64,000 nt of DNA from Amylostereum areolatum (lineage: Eukaryota; Basidiomycota; Agaricomycetes; Russulales; Stereaceae): contig SAXG01000018.1 of the NCBI GenBank assembly GCA_012932865.1, forward strand, positions 1 through 64,000, given 5' to 3'. Shown here one piece after another: positions 42,067 through 52,537 of the stretch. Both the position numbers and the translations under genes were made by a program. Numbering within the stretch: position 1 is the first letter of the stretch; every line of letters begins with the position of its first letter. Under the pieces are notes generated by a model. The model was given only the letters and a program-made list of their open reading frames with translations. It had not been told where the DNA came from and made no database searches.

Positions 42067-42487
42067 TGTCAGAAACGTAGTTTATGAGGCCGAAGGAACT
42101 GCCTAAGTTGCAACAATGGGAGGAGCGAGGGAAACAAATGGATTCGAGAGTGCCGGGTCTAGGGTAGTGCAATGCGAGCTACAGTACCGTATGACGAGAT
42201 GGACAGTCTAGGGAAAAGGGAAGAGAAACACTGTCCTTATATACAAGTGGGAACAATGGTGCGATGCAATGCAATAGTGGTGCGAGCGGGGGGAAGAATA
42301 AGGAAGGAGTCATGGGGCGGAGGACAGAAGTCCGGAGCGATGATGTCATAGATAAGGATGCGGAACCCCGCTCGGAAGTCCGGGCAATGATATCGTTGGA
42401 GCATGTGATGTGAAGGAAAGTCATGTGCCGTGACGTGTCGCGTGTACAAGGTCTGCAAATGAAGAGAGAAATGGAGTGATCCGTGAC
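42067..42487 (-). repeat. T9 5' LTR
   Basis: 421 bp; TATA box present; transcript-start sequence at 42200-42210 and primer site at 42054-42064 are still complementary. Confidence 0.92.
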
Positions 42488-43090
42488 ACCCAGGACGTCA
42501 CTGACTTTATCACCGAGTTTGAGATGCTGGCAACCATGTCAGGGTACGACGACGAGGCACTAATCCACTTTTTCAAGAGGGGACTTCAGTGTGACCTTGG
42601 CAAGCAGGTGGCCCGGTCATACCCATTCCCCACCAACCTTGCAGAGTGGAAGGAGTGCACCCGCCGCATCAACCACCAGTGGCTTGAAGAGAACCCGGAG
42701 AGGAAGAGCAGTCAGTCCAAGGGGGCTGTCGCGCTCACCTCGAACGGTTCGGCCAACGACTCACCAACACCTCAACCCGTCCTGCAAAGCTGACGGACGA
42801 CGAGCGCGCAAAGATGATGTGCGAAGGCAAGTGCTTCATGTGTCGGCAAACCGGTGACGTCTCCCGCGACTGCCCCAACCGCGACTCGAGCGCGCGATGG
42901 GTGGGCGCAGTGGAGACTGGATCCAAGGCCCCCCCCGTCGACGAGCACGGCTCTGCCCACCGCAAAAGCAGTCTCTGACCTGTCCAAAACCATCGCGGCG
43001 ATCACTCACCTGCTGAAGGATCTGGATGCGGAAGGCAAGGAGCAGGCAGTAGCATTGCTAAAGGACATCCTGGAATCGCAGGATTTTTGA
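42488..43090 (+). pseudogene. T8 gag, 3' fragment
   Basis: Resumes after T9 with DVTDFITEFEMLATMSG. A deletion near 42770 removes part of the linker and shifts the frame. The knuckle reads CFMCRQTGDVSRDC: the zinc-binding His is Asp. It ends ESQDF-TGA with the T-run frameshift site at 43081-43090. Confidence 0.85.
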
Positions 43091-46000
43091 AATGCCCCCC
43101 AGCCGCGTTGTCTGGTGGAGGCAAAGGACTTTTGGTATCATCGTTGAATCGTTTCACTATATTATCATCTATGCATACCTGTGAGCAATCGCATCCCTCG
43201 TGTTTGTATCTGTCTACCGTCACCAAGAACAGGCAGACACCATCGATCACGCTCAAGGTCAAGCTGATCGGGCGAGTTACCAAAAGAGAAATCGACGCAG
43301 ACGCACTGCTTGATAGTGGCGCAGAAGGAATCATCCTGAACCGAAGCTTTGTTGAACGCAAGAAGCTTACCACAAGAAGACTAGAAAACCCGTTCCCCGT
43401 GCGTAACGTGGACGGCACCGAGAACATCATGGGCTGGGTACATGACAGAATGACCCAGCGGATCCAGATATACTTGCAAGATTCAAAGGCATACCATGAG
43501 GAAGAAGCTGAGTTCTTCATCACCGACATCGGCGATCATGACATGATCCTTGGAACAGACTGGCTCGACGAGCACAACCCCACCATAGACTGGCAACGAG
43601 ACCATGTTGACATGCTCCGCTGCCCTCCCTCCTGCATCCTCTCCAAACTGACAGTGACAAACCTTACAACAAAGCCGAGCAAGCCATCATCGGTCCAATC
43701 ACAGTGTAAGGTCGAAGCAAGTAAAGCCCCGAGGACACCTCTCGTTCTGGACGATCCCTTCCCAGAGCCGACATATGTCTCCTGGACCCCGATCCCCACT
43801 TATGTCATTCCTGCACGTAGAGTCGAAGGTGTTCGCATTCGTACGGTCCATCGCTCCCCTCTCCCTGCATGACTCTTCACTGAAGATGACGATGAGCAAC
43901 CCACGGTACTCCGAGACTGGGAGATCAATGGACTACGCCGCGCTGGAATCCTCCCCAAAACCGACGGTCTTAATGCAGAGGCAGTACCCATCCGTGCGGG
44001 CTTCACAAAAGCGCAGGAACTTGCAGAGCATTCAAAGGAGAACGCACGCCCGCAAACCTTTGAAGACCTGGTCCCCCCTCCGTACCGCGACTTCGCACCC
44101 GTATTCGACAAGAAAACCTCCGAGCGGCTTCCCGACCGACGATTATGAGACCATGCTATTGATATGAAAGACGGCTTTGAACCCAAACCGTGCAAGATCT
44201 ACCCCCTCTCACCCTCCGAGCAGATCGAACTGGACACCTTCCTCGATGACCACCTGAAGAAGGGCTACATTCGCCCGTCAAAGTCACCCCAGGCAAGTCC
44301 GTTCTTCTTTGTCAAAAAGAAGGATGGAAAGCTGCGTCCCATACAGGACTATCGAGAGTTGAACAAGGGCACTTTCAAGAACAAATACCCTTTGCCGCTG
44401 ATCTCTGAAATTGTCGATCGCCTCAAAGGTGCAAAGATCTTCTCAAAGATGGATGTTCGCTGGGGCTACAACAACGTCCACATCAAGGAAGGCGATGAGT
44501 GGAAGGCTGCGTTCAAAACGAATTGCGGTCTCTTTGAACCTACGGTGATGTTTTTTTGACTTATGAACTCCCCTGCGACGTTTCAGGCAATGATGAATGA
44601 ACTGTTCAAGAATCTCATCGACTCAGGCAAGGTCATCATCTATATGGACAACATCCTGGTGTTCACTCGTACCATGGACGAGCACCGCGCCATAGTACGG
44701 CAAGTTCTGCAATGCTTGCAAGACAACGACCTCTTCCTCAAACCGGAGAAATGTGTCTTTGAGCAAGACTCCGTTGAATACCTCGGACTCATCATCTCAC
44801 ACAACAAGATCGCTATGGACCCCGTCAAGGTAGCAGGTATTCAGGACTGGCCGACGCCACGAACGGTCAAAGATGTGCAATCCTTCCTCGGCTTTGGCAA
44901 CTTCTACCGACGTTTCATCAAGGACTTCTCCAAGGTGGCACGGCCCCTATTTGATCTGACAAAGAAGGACTGCACATGGGACTGGTCGACGGACTGCCAA
45001 ACTGTGTTTGACGCACTGAAAGCTGCGTTTACTTCCTCCCCCGTCTTGGTCATGCCTGACCCAAAGAAGCCTTACCTCGTTGAAGTCGATGCCTCGGACT
45101 TTGCTACTGGAGGTATACTCTCGCAGAAAGGCGACGACGGTCACTGGCATCCAGTGGCGTATCTGTCCAAGGCCCTATCGGAACCGGAACGGAACTACGA
45201 CATCTACGACAAGGAGCTGCTTGCGATCATCCGCGCGCTTGAAGCCTGGCGCCACTACCTCGAAGGCGCCCCCGACACCGTCGAAATCTGGACAGATCAC
45301 AAGAACCTGGAGCACTTCAAGACGGCGCAGAAGCTGAGCCGCAGACAGGTGCATTGGGCTCTCTTCCTCACCCGGTTTGACTTCTCGCTCGTTCATAAAC
45401 CAGAAGTATCCCACCGCCCAGACCCAATGTCCTGACGACATGACCACAAGCATGGTGTAGAAAACGACAACAAGGAGCGTGTCTTGCTCGACCCCAAGTA
45501 CTTCCAGGTACGCGCAACAAGGCCAGGAGCAGTAACCTCCCTCGGCGATGTCGAACTCCAACGACGTATCCGCGACTGCAAAACCAAGGACATCGAGGTT
45601 GTTCAAGCCCTGGACACCATCTTACGAAATGGACCGCATACACTCGTCAAGAACCTCCAGGAATGGAACTACGAAGAAGGCCTAGTCCTGTTCAGGGGAA
45701 AGGTATATGTCCCTGCAGATGACGAGTTGCGACACGACATTGTCAAAATGTACCATGAATCGCCCCTGGCTGGACACCCCGGCCGCTTCAAGACCTACGA
45801 ACGCGTGAGTCATGAGTACTGGTGGCCTGGCATGTCTGTCTTTGTCCGCGACTTTGTAGCAGGATGTGCAACCTGCCAATCGACAAAGACGCAGAGCAGC
45901 CGGCCTCATATCGACATGATCCCGAACAAAGTACCCGATCGACCATTCGGCGTCATCTCCACCGTGTTCATCGTCGAGCTTCCCGACTGCGAAGGCTATA

Positions 46001-46353
46001 ACGCCGTCAATGTCGTGGTTGATCGCCTCACCAAGATGGTGGTTACCACCCCATGTACAACAAAGATCACCAGCGATGGCACGGCTGACATCCTTTTCGA
46101 CAAGGTGTATCGACACTATGGCCTAGCAGACAAGATCATCTCGGACCGAGGACCCCAATTTGCTGGACAGGTGATGCGCACGCTCAACAAGAAGCTTGGA
46201 ATCAAGTCCGCCCTCAGTACAGTGTACCACCCACAGACGGACGGCCAAACCGAACGTGAGAACCAGAACCTCGAACAGTTCCTGCGAGTGTTCTGTAACT
46301 ACCGCCAAGACGACTGGGTGAAGTGGCTACCTTTCTTCGAGTTTTCTCACAAC
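43081..46353 (+). pseudogene. T8 Pol, truncated in integrase
   Basis: Protease ALLDSGAEGIILNRSF near 43310, RT with IYMDNILVF near 44640 (second Asp to Asn), RNase H DASDFATGG, integrase zinc finger GHPGRFKTYERVS..CATCQSTK, ISDRGPQFAGQ, HPQTDGQTERENQN. Stops at 43870, 44146, 44557 and 45433; several are CGA to TGA. The codon that is TGA in T6, T9 and T10 is CGA here (45726-45731 region, DELRHDIVKM). The frame ends abruptly at FSHNS (46353), where T4 begins. Confidence 0.9.
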
Positions 46354-48178
46354 TCGGCTCCTCAAGGACCAGCCGGGCGCGCGGTGCCTAAACATAGAGG
46401 CAAAGGCAAGGATATTGACCCGATAGAGCAAGGCCCAGACTATGCGGGATTCCTCCGCGAGTACTCTAGCAAGCCCGAGCGTAAGCAGCGGGGAAGGCTG
46501 GCACTGTTTGACATACCTGAACGGTCACCGCGCAGCTTCAAGCGCGAGTCCTCGCACCTGCCAGATGGTGGGTGGTACAGCCACTCCACCGCAAGGGGAA
46601 GGCGCGATCCGTCTGAGAATCCGTCTTCATTGTCGTCCGACTCCGACTCTAACTTCTCCCTATCGGGAGATGGCAGCAGAAGGGGTGGTGATGGCCGGTC
46701 CCGTGGAGGATCGTCGACGGCGTCCTGGGTGCATGCGTCCCGCATGGGCAACATGCCGCCGCTGCCGCCTTCGTCATCAGGAGGTGGGGTGCCAAGTGGC
46801 GAAAACCCTAGATCGCCTGGGTGAGGACCACCGTTGGTACCTTCCGGGGGTGGACCACCATCGGCGCCTTCTGGGGGAGGCCCGCCATCGGCCAGCTCGT
46901 CGAGCAGCTCAGAAAGCGACGCGAGCAGCCATCACTGACGCGCGCACCGCAGGAAGTCGAAAGCAAAAGCAAAGACGGTAAAATGGGCGTTAGCGAGCAC
47001 CAAAATTGAGCCGCCGTCGAAATGGGACGGTTCACCGAACCTCGACGCATTCGATAAATGGACGTACGAGGTTGATACATGGACGGAAATCCATGAACTT
47101 GATACAAAGCTTGTGCGGAAGCTCCTGGTCAACTTCCTTTTGGGAAAGGCCAGTGAATTCTACATGAAGCATGTGGCTATGCGTCAAGAAGACTGGACAC
47201 TACCAGAAATATATGACGCACTCTTTGATTACTGCTTTCCATCTGACTTTAAGCGCAAGCTGAAGTCTCGGTTGTTGAATGCAAGTCAAGGCAAGCGCCT
47301 GGTCCGTGAGTTTGTGCAGGACCTGGAAGCGTTAGCCATGCACTTCAAAGAAGTGACACGGTACCAACTTACCGAGATCTTCTGGAAAGGGATCCACCAG
47401 TACATTCGTCTCGAGTTGATTTGAAAAGGCGTTGATCCTGTCGCGGACTCCCTCGTGCAGATAGAAACCGCTGAGGAAACCCGTCGGTCAGAGGAGCATG
47501 ACTATAAGAATCGGACACCGGGACGTACCTGGGGACGATTTGAGAACCGTAAAGGCTTCAAATTGAATTATACTCGACCGACGGATTCTCCGCCGCCGAG
47601 TAAAAATTAGTCGAAGCCTTGGAACGAGCGGAAGCCAGGGGGGAAAACACCAACCACCCAGGGAACCAGCAAGCCAACCTCTGGAAAGTCGGGACCCAAG
47701 CTCTCTCGTTCCGAACGCGATCGGATGCGGGCTGAAGGTTGCTGCTTCAATTGTAACGACATAGGCCACGAGGTGCGCAACTGCCCTAAAAAGCAGACTG
47801 CAAAGCCACCACGCTCGGTGCACACGGGGAGCATCCATGTGGCGCACGTCGAAGCATTGGGCAGGCATGCGCGCAAGGTGGACCTTTTGGTCAATTCGAT
47901 CAGCGTTCTACAGGACGAGGATTCGGGTAATCGAACAACTTACTACGGTGATTCGAGTGAGGTTCGGGGACGCGAAAGGCAGCTCCGGGAGCTTTTTATG
48001 CGCTATTTTGACCCGGACGAGGCACAGAGGGCGGGATATGATCCAGCTGACCGTTTTGACATTGATTACCTGGGTGAATTGTACGAGGTCACAGACCAGC
48101 TGACGCCTCAGCTGCCGTACATTGTGAACCCGGATGACTGGAATGATATGGATACGCTGGTCAATTGTGTGATTTGAC
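46354..48178 (+). pseudogene. T4 gag
   Basis: Starts at the T8 junction, so the 45484-46824 frame is a chimera of T8 integrase and T4 Gag N-terminus. Pro/Ser/Gly-rich N-terminal region, then capsid-like FDKWTYEVDTWTEIHE (about 47050), LVREFVQDLEALAMHFKEV, and a CCHC knuckle CFNCNDIGHEVRNC near 47743-47785, followed by an acidic tail. Stops at 46822, 47422 and 47608 and one frameshift near 46930-47010. A lineage distinct from T6/T7. Confidence 0.82.
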
Positions 48179-48231
48179 GTGAGCTCCAGGGTTTACAGAC
48201 ATGGCCTATCGCTCACCGAATAAAATTCACG

Positions 48232-49110
48232 ATGCAGGACAGCATTACCCTGTGTCGCTTTCCTGGGCCCCTACTCATTGAGATCCTGCCGGACCGACAT
48301 GGGTACGTGGTGCAGGTGCCGGAGGCAGGACTCGCTACACTCGTCACCGATGAAGAAATTTGTTCGGGCGACAAGGAGGTGTTTGGGTTCCTGACCCTTG
48401 AGTCCATACACGCCTCCTGCACGCCTAGCGCAACGCCTGACGAGGTGCCGCACAGGGTCCGCCGCCGACAGCGTTGGGTCGTATACCTCAATGCTGTGGC
48501 TGCTGGGCATAAGCCTGAGCCGGGACTTAAGAGAAAAAAGTGGCCAGAACCTACCGGGGCGGAAGCCATCGAACGGAATGCGGCGACGCCAAAGGATCTG
48601 CGCAGGCAGCTCCCAAAGCCGGTCGTGGTACAGGCTCTGGTTAACGGGAAGCCCGTACGCGCGTTGCTCAATACTGGGTCCATGGCAGATTTTATATCTA
48701 CAACAATGGTAGATCAGCTAAAACTGAAGACAGATATTCTTGTGAAACCGTTACCAGTGCAGCTGGCCGTGCATGGATCCCGATCAAAAATAAACCGCAG
48801 CGCGCGGGTACAATTTGCCTACCAGGACATTGATTGTCAGCGCCGGTTTGATGTCGTAAATCTGGACAATTACGATATGATCCTCGGGACGCTGTTCTTC
48901 TTCCAGCATAAGGTCATTGTGGGCTTGAATCTGACACGGGTGGCCATTGGTTCGACTGAACTGCTTGACATACGCGGGCCCGAGGTTACCACAATCTCGT
49001 TGGCTGCTGCCGACATCTTTGAGGATGAGCTGGAAAAACTGCGTCAGCAACTTAAACGTGAGGCGCGGGATCTCTGTCCTGAGACCACTCAGATTGCGAA
49101 CAGTTGTTGA
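48232..49110 (+). pseudogene. T4 protease region of pol
   Basis: An intact frame of 292 codons. The protease motif reads ALLNTGSMADFISTTMV near 48660: the catalytic Asp of the family's D-S/T-G is Asn, so it should be inactive. Downstream MILGTLFFFQHKVIVGLN is the usual second protease motif region. It ends just before the RT domain; the RT N-terminal part appears deleted between 49110 and 49133. Confidence 0.8.
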
Positions 49111-49132
49111 CAAGTGTTAACAGAATGCGAAT

Positions 49133-49883
49133 ATGCACAAGATGGCCGCACCGCTACCTGATGTCGAGACGATCCTGCGCAATGTTACCAAACATAAGTA
49201 CCGCAGCTTGATCAACGGCAAGGACGCCTACGAGCAGATCTGGGTGATCCCAGAACACGTATTGCGTACGCTCTTTACGACACCGGATGGCACGATGGAA
49301 AGTTTAGTGATGCAACTGGGAGACTGCAACGGCGGGGCAACCTACCAGATGCTCATGAACCATATCTTCTCCGCGCACATTGGGGTCTTCATGGATGTAT
49401 ATCTGGATGACATTGTTATCTATTCGGACACCATCGAGGAACACCTGAAACACATACATATCGTGTTGGACATCCTGCGCAGGGAGAAGCTCTTCCTGAG
49501 TGCGGACAAGATGCAGTTCTTCGCGTCATGGCTGGAGATCCTCGGGCATGTTATCGACAACAAGGGCATCGCGATAGACCCGCACAAGGTTGATAGCGTT
49601 GCGAACTGGAAAACACCTACCACAAAGGGGCTGCTCAGTAGCTTTCTTGGGGTGGTTGGATATCTTGCACCTGATTGCGTGGGCATCAGAATTCCGATGG
49701 GCATTCTGGTGCCTCTCACTGGCTCGACACGGGTCTGGAAGTGGGAGGTGGTGCATCAGCGCACATTCAAGGAGATCAAGGAAATCGTGCAGAAGTGGCG
49801 GGACCATCGCCGCATTGCCCTGGACTACTCCCCAGACACGGAACAGATCAACCTCGTCACGGACGCCTCCTTGACAGGGGCTA
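49133..49883 (+). pseudogene. T4 reverse transcriptase and start of RNase H
   Basis: Begins inside RT (MAAPLPDVETILRNV, SLINGKDAYEQIWVIPEH), with catalytic VYLDDIVIYSD near 49400, connection domain LSADKMQFFA and FLGVVGYLAPDC, and ends in RNase H at NLVTDASLTGA. The next codons here are T10 LTR (frame stops at 49951). The true continuation SGYISQRDD is at 20176 on the minus strand. Confidence 0.88.
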
Positions 49884-50303
49884 TGTCACGGATCGCTCCA
49901 TTTCTCTCTTCGTTTGCAGACCTCGTACACGCGACGTGTCACGGCACATGACTTTCCCTTGCATCACATGCTTCAATGACGTCATTGCCCGGACTTCCGA
50001 GCGGGGTTCCGCATCCTTATCTATGACATCACTGCTCCGGACCTTCATCCTCCGCCCCATGACTCCTTTCCTATTGTTCCCCCCGCTCGCACCACTATCG
50101 CATCGCATCGCACCATCGTTCCCACTTGTATATAAGGACAGTGTTTCTCTTCCCTTTTCCCTAGACTGTCCATCTCGTCATACGGTACTGTAGCGCACGT
50201 TGCACTACCCTAGACCCCGGCACTCTCGAATCTATTTTCTTCTCGCTCCTCCCATTGTCGCGACTTAGGCGGTTCATCGGTCTCATAAACTGTGTTTCTG
50301 ACA
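49884..50303 (+). repeat. T10 5' LTR
   Basis: 420 bp, TGTCACGG...TTCTGACA. TATA box TATATAAGG at 50129-50137; predicted transcript start TAGACTGTCCA at 50162-50172. Confidence 0.95.
50129..50137 (+). promoter_or_regulatory. T10 LTR TATA box
   Basis: TATATAAGG in the 5' LTR. From here to the Gag ATG at 51512 no ATG occurs in any frame. Confidence 0.75.
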
Positions 50304-50920
50304 CCTGGACAGTCTACCCCTACGCCTACCTCGCACCCCTCCCTCCATCTACCTCTGCCGTCTCTACGACGTTAAAAACTCCCACCACGGACCTCCCAAA
50401 CGCACCGGTCTTCCTCCCGTTCAACGGAAAGCCGATCACCCCCCGCGACGACGCACCACTCCCCTACCCTTGGTCTGACGCCGTCACCGTCAACTGCCTC
50501 GTCCCCGTACAGAACCTCTGCAAGAAAGATCCCTGGACCGCGCACGGCCTCAACTTCCGCATCTTCGAGTGGAGGTGGCACAAGGATCACGGTACTGTCG
50601 TCCTCGCCCTATACGTCCGGATCACTACGTGCATCAACGTAGATCTCGAACACCTTGAATTCACCCTCCACGCCCCCACCTACCACACATACCTCATCCA
50701 AGACGCCCCCAACCCGATCCTCCAAACCAGTTTCACCTCCGTCTCCCAGTTTAACCGCCGGACCCCCGAATCCACCCCGCCACCAGTCCTCCATCCCACC
50801 ATCAAGGGTAAGACCCTTCGTCGCCGCCACCACGAACATAAGATCCGCCAGGCAGTAAAAGCCGGCTACCTCACCAAGAAACTCCTCGGCCATCGCCCCA
50901 TCGCGGCGGACTTCTTCTAG
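50255..50920 (+). CDS. T10 ORF0 (AUG-less leader ORF)
   Basis: The frame is open from a TAG at 50162-50164 to the TAG at 50918-50920 and contains no Met. The coordinates use the TTG at 50255 as an arbitrary left limit. It reads through the LTR end and primer site into DTWTVYPYAYLAPLP, then DPWTAHGLNFRIFEWRWHKD, VLALYVRITTCINVD and LEFTLHAPTYHTY, a Pro-rich part and a basic C-terminus ending RPIAADFF. Protein-like composition and conservation with T3 (about 40-50% of residues by eye in the core) suggest translation, perhaps from CTG or another near-cognate codon. Function unknown. Confidence 0.6.
   Translation: MSRLRRFIGLINCVSDTWTVYPYAYLAPLPPSTSAVSTTLKTPTTDLPNAPVFLPFNGKPITPRDDAPLPYPWSDAVTVNCLVPVQNLCKKDPWTAHGLNFRIFEWRWHKDHGTVVLALYVRITTCINVDLEHLEFTLHAPTYHTYLIQDAPNPILQTSFTSVSQFNRRTPESTPPPVLHPTIKGKTLRRRHHEHKIRQAVKAGYLTKKLLGHRPIAADFF
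50306..50316 (+). promoter_or_regulatory. T10 self-complementary primer site
   Basis: TGGACAGTCTA, exact 11-nt complement of TAGACTGTCCA at 50162-50172. Confidence 0.78.
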
Positions 50921-51511
50921 ACCATCATCACGTCCTCCACAGCCCCTCGTCCCCCCACCCCGAACCTTCCCCCAGGTGTTTTTCGAGACTACTGTCCCGA
51001 AGAATACTATATCCTCACCTCGCAGCAGACTAAGGAATCCGTACGTTGGCTGCACGACGAACCAAACCGGCAACGTCGAGACTGGTACTTCGACGACCGC
51101 GACGAACAACCCTACGTCGAAGAATCGGATTTTGCCACCGCTGCGGACGTTCTACAGCGCTTCCTGAACCCCCCTCCGACCAACTCGCCCCCACCCCGTC
51201 GACGTACTGTAATCGAAGTCCCAGAAGGGATCAACCACAACGACACAACTGGGAAGTGGTACGCCTATAGACGAAACAAGAACGGAACCCCAGGACGGTC
51301 AGTAGTTGAGTGGCAGCCCACTTCGTTCAGCCCCGTCCAAGATCACTGGTCGTGGCATCATAACCAGCAATTCCTCACCCCCGCCGACTTCCTTGTCGCA
51401 AAACAAGTTGAGGACGAAGTTGAAGAAGCAGAAGAACGCCGACGAGAAACCCTACGCCGCCTTGATCAAGAACTCGCCCAATCCCTCACCGTCCCCCTCC
51501 CCTTCGACAAG
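50921..51511 (+). other. In-frame Gag N-terminal extension without ATG
   Basis: 197 open codons between the ORF0 TAG and the Gag ATG, in the frame of both. Contents: Pro-rich start, EEYYILTSQQTKESVRWLHD, the WYF module (DWYFDDRDEQPYVEESDF), a basic segment PPPRRRTVIEVPEG, KWYAYRRNKNGTPGRSVVEW, DHWSWHHNQQFLTPADF and a coiled-coil-like EDEVEEAEERRRETLRRLDQ. Equivalent domains are in T3, T7 and T8. It would reach the protein by TAG readthrough or non-AUG initiation. Confidence 0.65.
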
Positions 51512-52537
51512 ATGTCCGACGCCGAATCCAAACCTGCCGTCTCCAAGCGGGAGATCGGCCCCAAGCCAAAGCCATTCAAAGGCGATAGACGCGACACCCT
51601 CCGGTTCTCCCTCGAGCTCCGCATGTTCCTGCGCGTTAACAAGGATGTTTATGCCACAGATGACGCCAAGATGATGCTCCTCCTCAGCCTGATGGAGGAC
51701 GACACGGCGAAAGCCTGGGCCACGCATCGCCGCATGGAACTCTTTGCCGACGAAGACGAGAAGGAAGACGCCGACACCCTCGACCCCACGCCCCCAACAC
51801 TCCACTATAGCTCCTACAAAGAGCTCTTCGAAAGGTTTGGCAAAGACTTCGTGCCCGTCGATCCGAAGATAGAGGCTCAGCGTAAGATCAACGAGCTCGC
51901 AATGACCACCCGGGACGTCACTGACTTTATCACCGAGTTTGAGATGCTGGCAACCATGTCAGCGTACGACGACGAGGCGCTAATCCACTTTTTCAAGAAG
52001 GGACTTCAGCGTGACCTCGGCAAGCAGGTGGCCCGGTCGTACCCGTTCCCCACCAAGCTCGCGGAGTGGAAGGAGCGCGCCCGCCGCATCAACCACCAGT
52101 GGCTCGAAGAGAACCCGGAGAGGAAGAGCAGTCAGTCCAAGGGGGCTGTCGCGCTCACCTCGAACGGTTCGACCAACGACTCCTCGTCGCGCCGAGTCGG
52201 CGCCTTCACCAACACCTCGACCCGCCCTGCAAAGCTGATGGACGACGAGCGCGCAAAGATGATGCGCGAAGGCAAGTGCTTCATGTGTCGACAAGCCGGT
52301 CACGTCTCTCGCGACTGCCCCAACCGCGACTCGAGCGCGCGACGGGTGGGCGCAGTAGAGACTGGGTCCAAGGCCCCTCCCCTGCCGATGAACACGGCTC
52401 CATCCACTGCGAAAGCAGCTCCCGACCCATCCAAAACCATCGCGGCGATCACTCGCCAGCTGAAGGATCTGGACGCGGAAGGCAAGGAGCAGGCAGTAGT
52501 GCTGTTGAAGGACATCCTGGAATCGCAGGATTTTTGA
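51512..52537 (+). CDS. T10 Gag
   Basis: 341 codons, same sequence as T6 Gag, starting at the first ATG after the promoter (AAGATGTCC). Capsid-like region then CCHC knuckle CFMCRQAGHVSRDC near 52275-52320; stop TGA 52535-52537 directly after TTT. Confidence 0.93.
   Translation: MSDAESKPAVSKREIGPKPKPFKGDRRDTLRFSLELRMFLRVNKDVYATDDAKMMLLLSLMEDDTAKAWATHRRMELFADEDEKEDADTLDPTPPTLHYSSYKELFERFGKDFVPVDPKIEAQRKINELAMTTRDVTDFITEFEMLATMSAYDDEALIHFFKKGLQRDLGKQVARSYPFPTKLAEWKERARRINHQWLEENPERKSSQSKGAVALTSNGSTNDSSSRRVGAFTNTSTRPAKLMDDERAKMMREGKCFMCRQAGHVSRDCPNRDSSARRVGAVETGSKAPPLPMNTAPSTAKAAPDPSKTIAAITRQLKDLDAEGKEQAVVLLKDILESQDF
52529..52537 (+). promoter_or_regulatory. T10 Gag-Pol -1 frameshift site
   Basis: GAT TTT TGA with Pol in the -1 frame (GGA TTT TTG AAA). 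Confidence 0.6.

Larger units (their letters stand above)
35399..42487 (-). mobile_element. T9: older chromovirus inserted in T8 gag
   Basis: 7,089 bp, LTRs 35399-35820 and 42067-42487, TSD CCCGG/CCCAG (one change). Same family as T6 and T10 but with many stops and at least one frameshift. It has kept the ORF0 stop, primer site, frameshift site and the Pol TGA of T6/T10. Confidence 0.93.
27271..49883. other. 22.6-kb segment inverted between T6 and T10
   Basis: Both ends give independent proof. At 20172-20176/49879-49883 the TSDs are TAGCC/GGCTA; at 27271-27275/56978-56982 they are ATTGA/TCAAT. Flipping this segment gives T6 the pair TAGCC/TAGCC and T10 the pair TCAAT/TCAAT, fuses the T4 RNase H codons (LTGA to SGYIS) without a gap, and rebuilds the T7 5' LTR to 458 bp, against 459 bp for its 3' LTR. 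Confidence 0.93.

Noticed and set aside
49133..49951. A novel fused RT protein ending MSRIAPFLSSF
   Set aside because: The tail is the T10 LTR read in frame after insertion into T4.
50306..50320. tRNA primer site starting TGG after the T10 LTR
   Set aside because: It does not fit the 3' end of a tRNA I recognise, while it pairs exactly with the transcript start.
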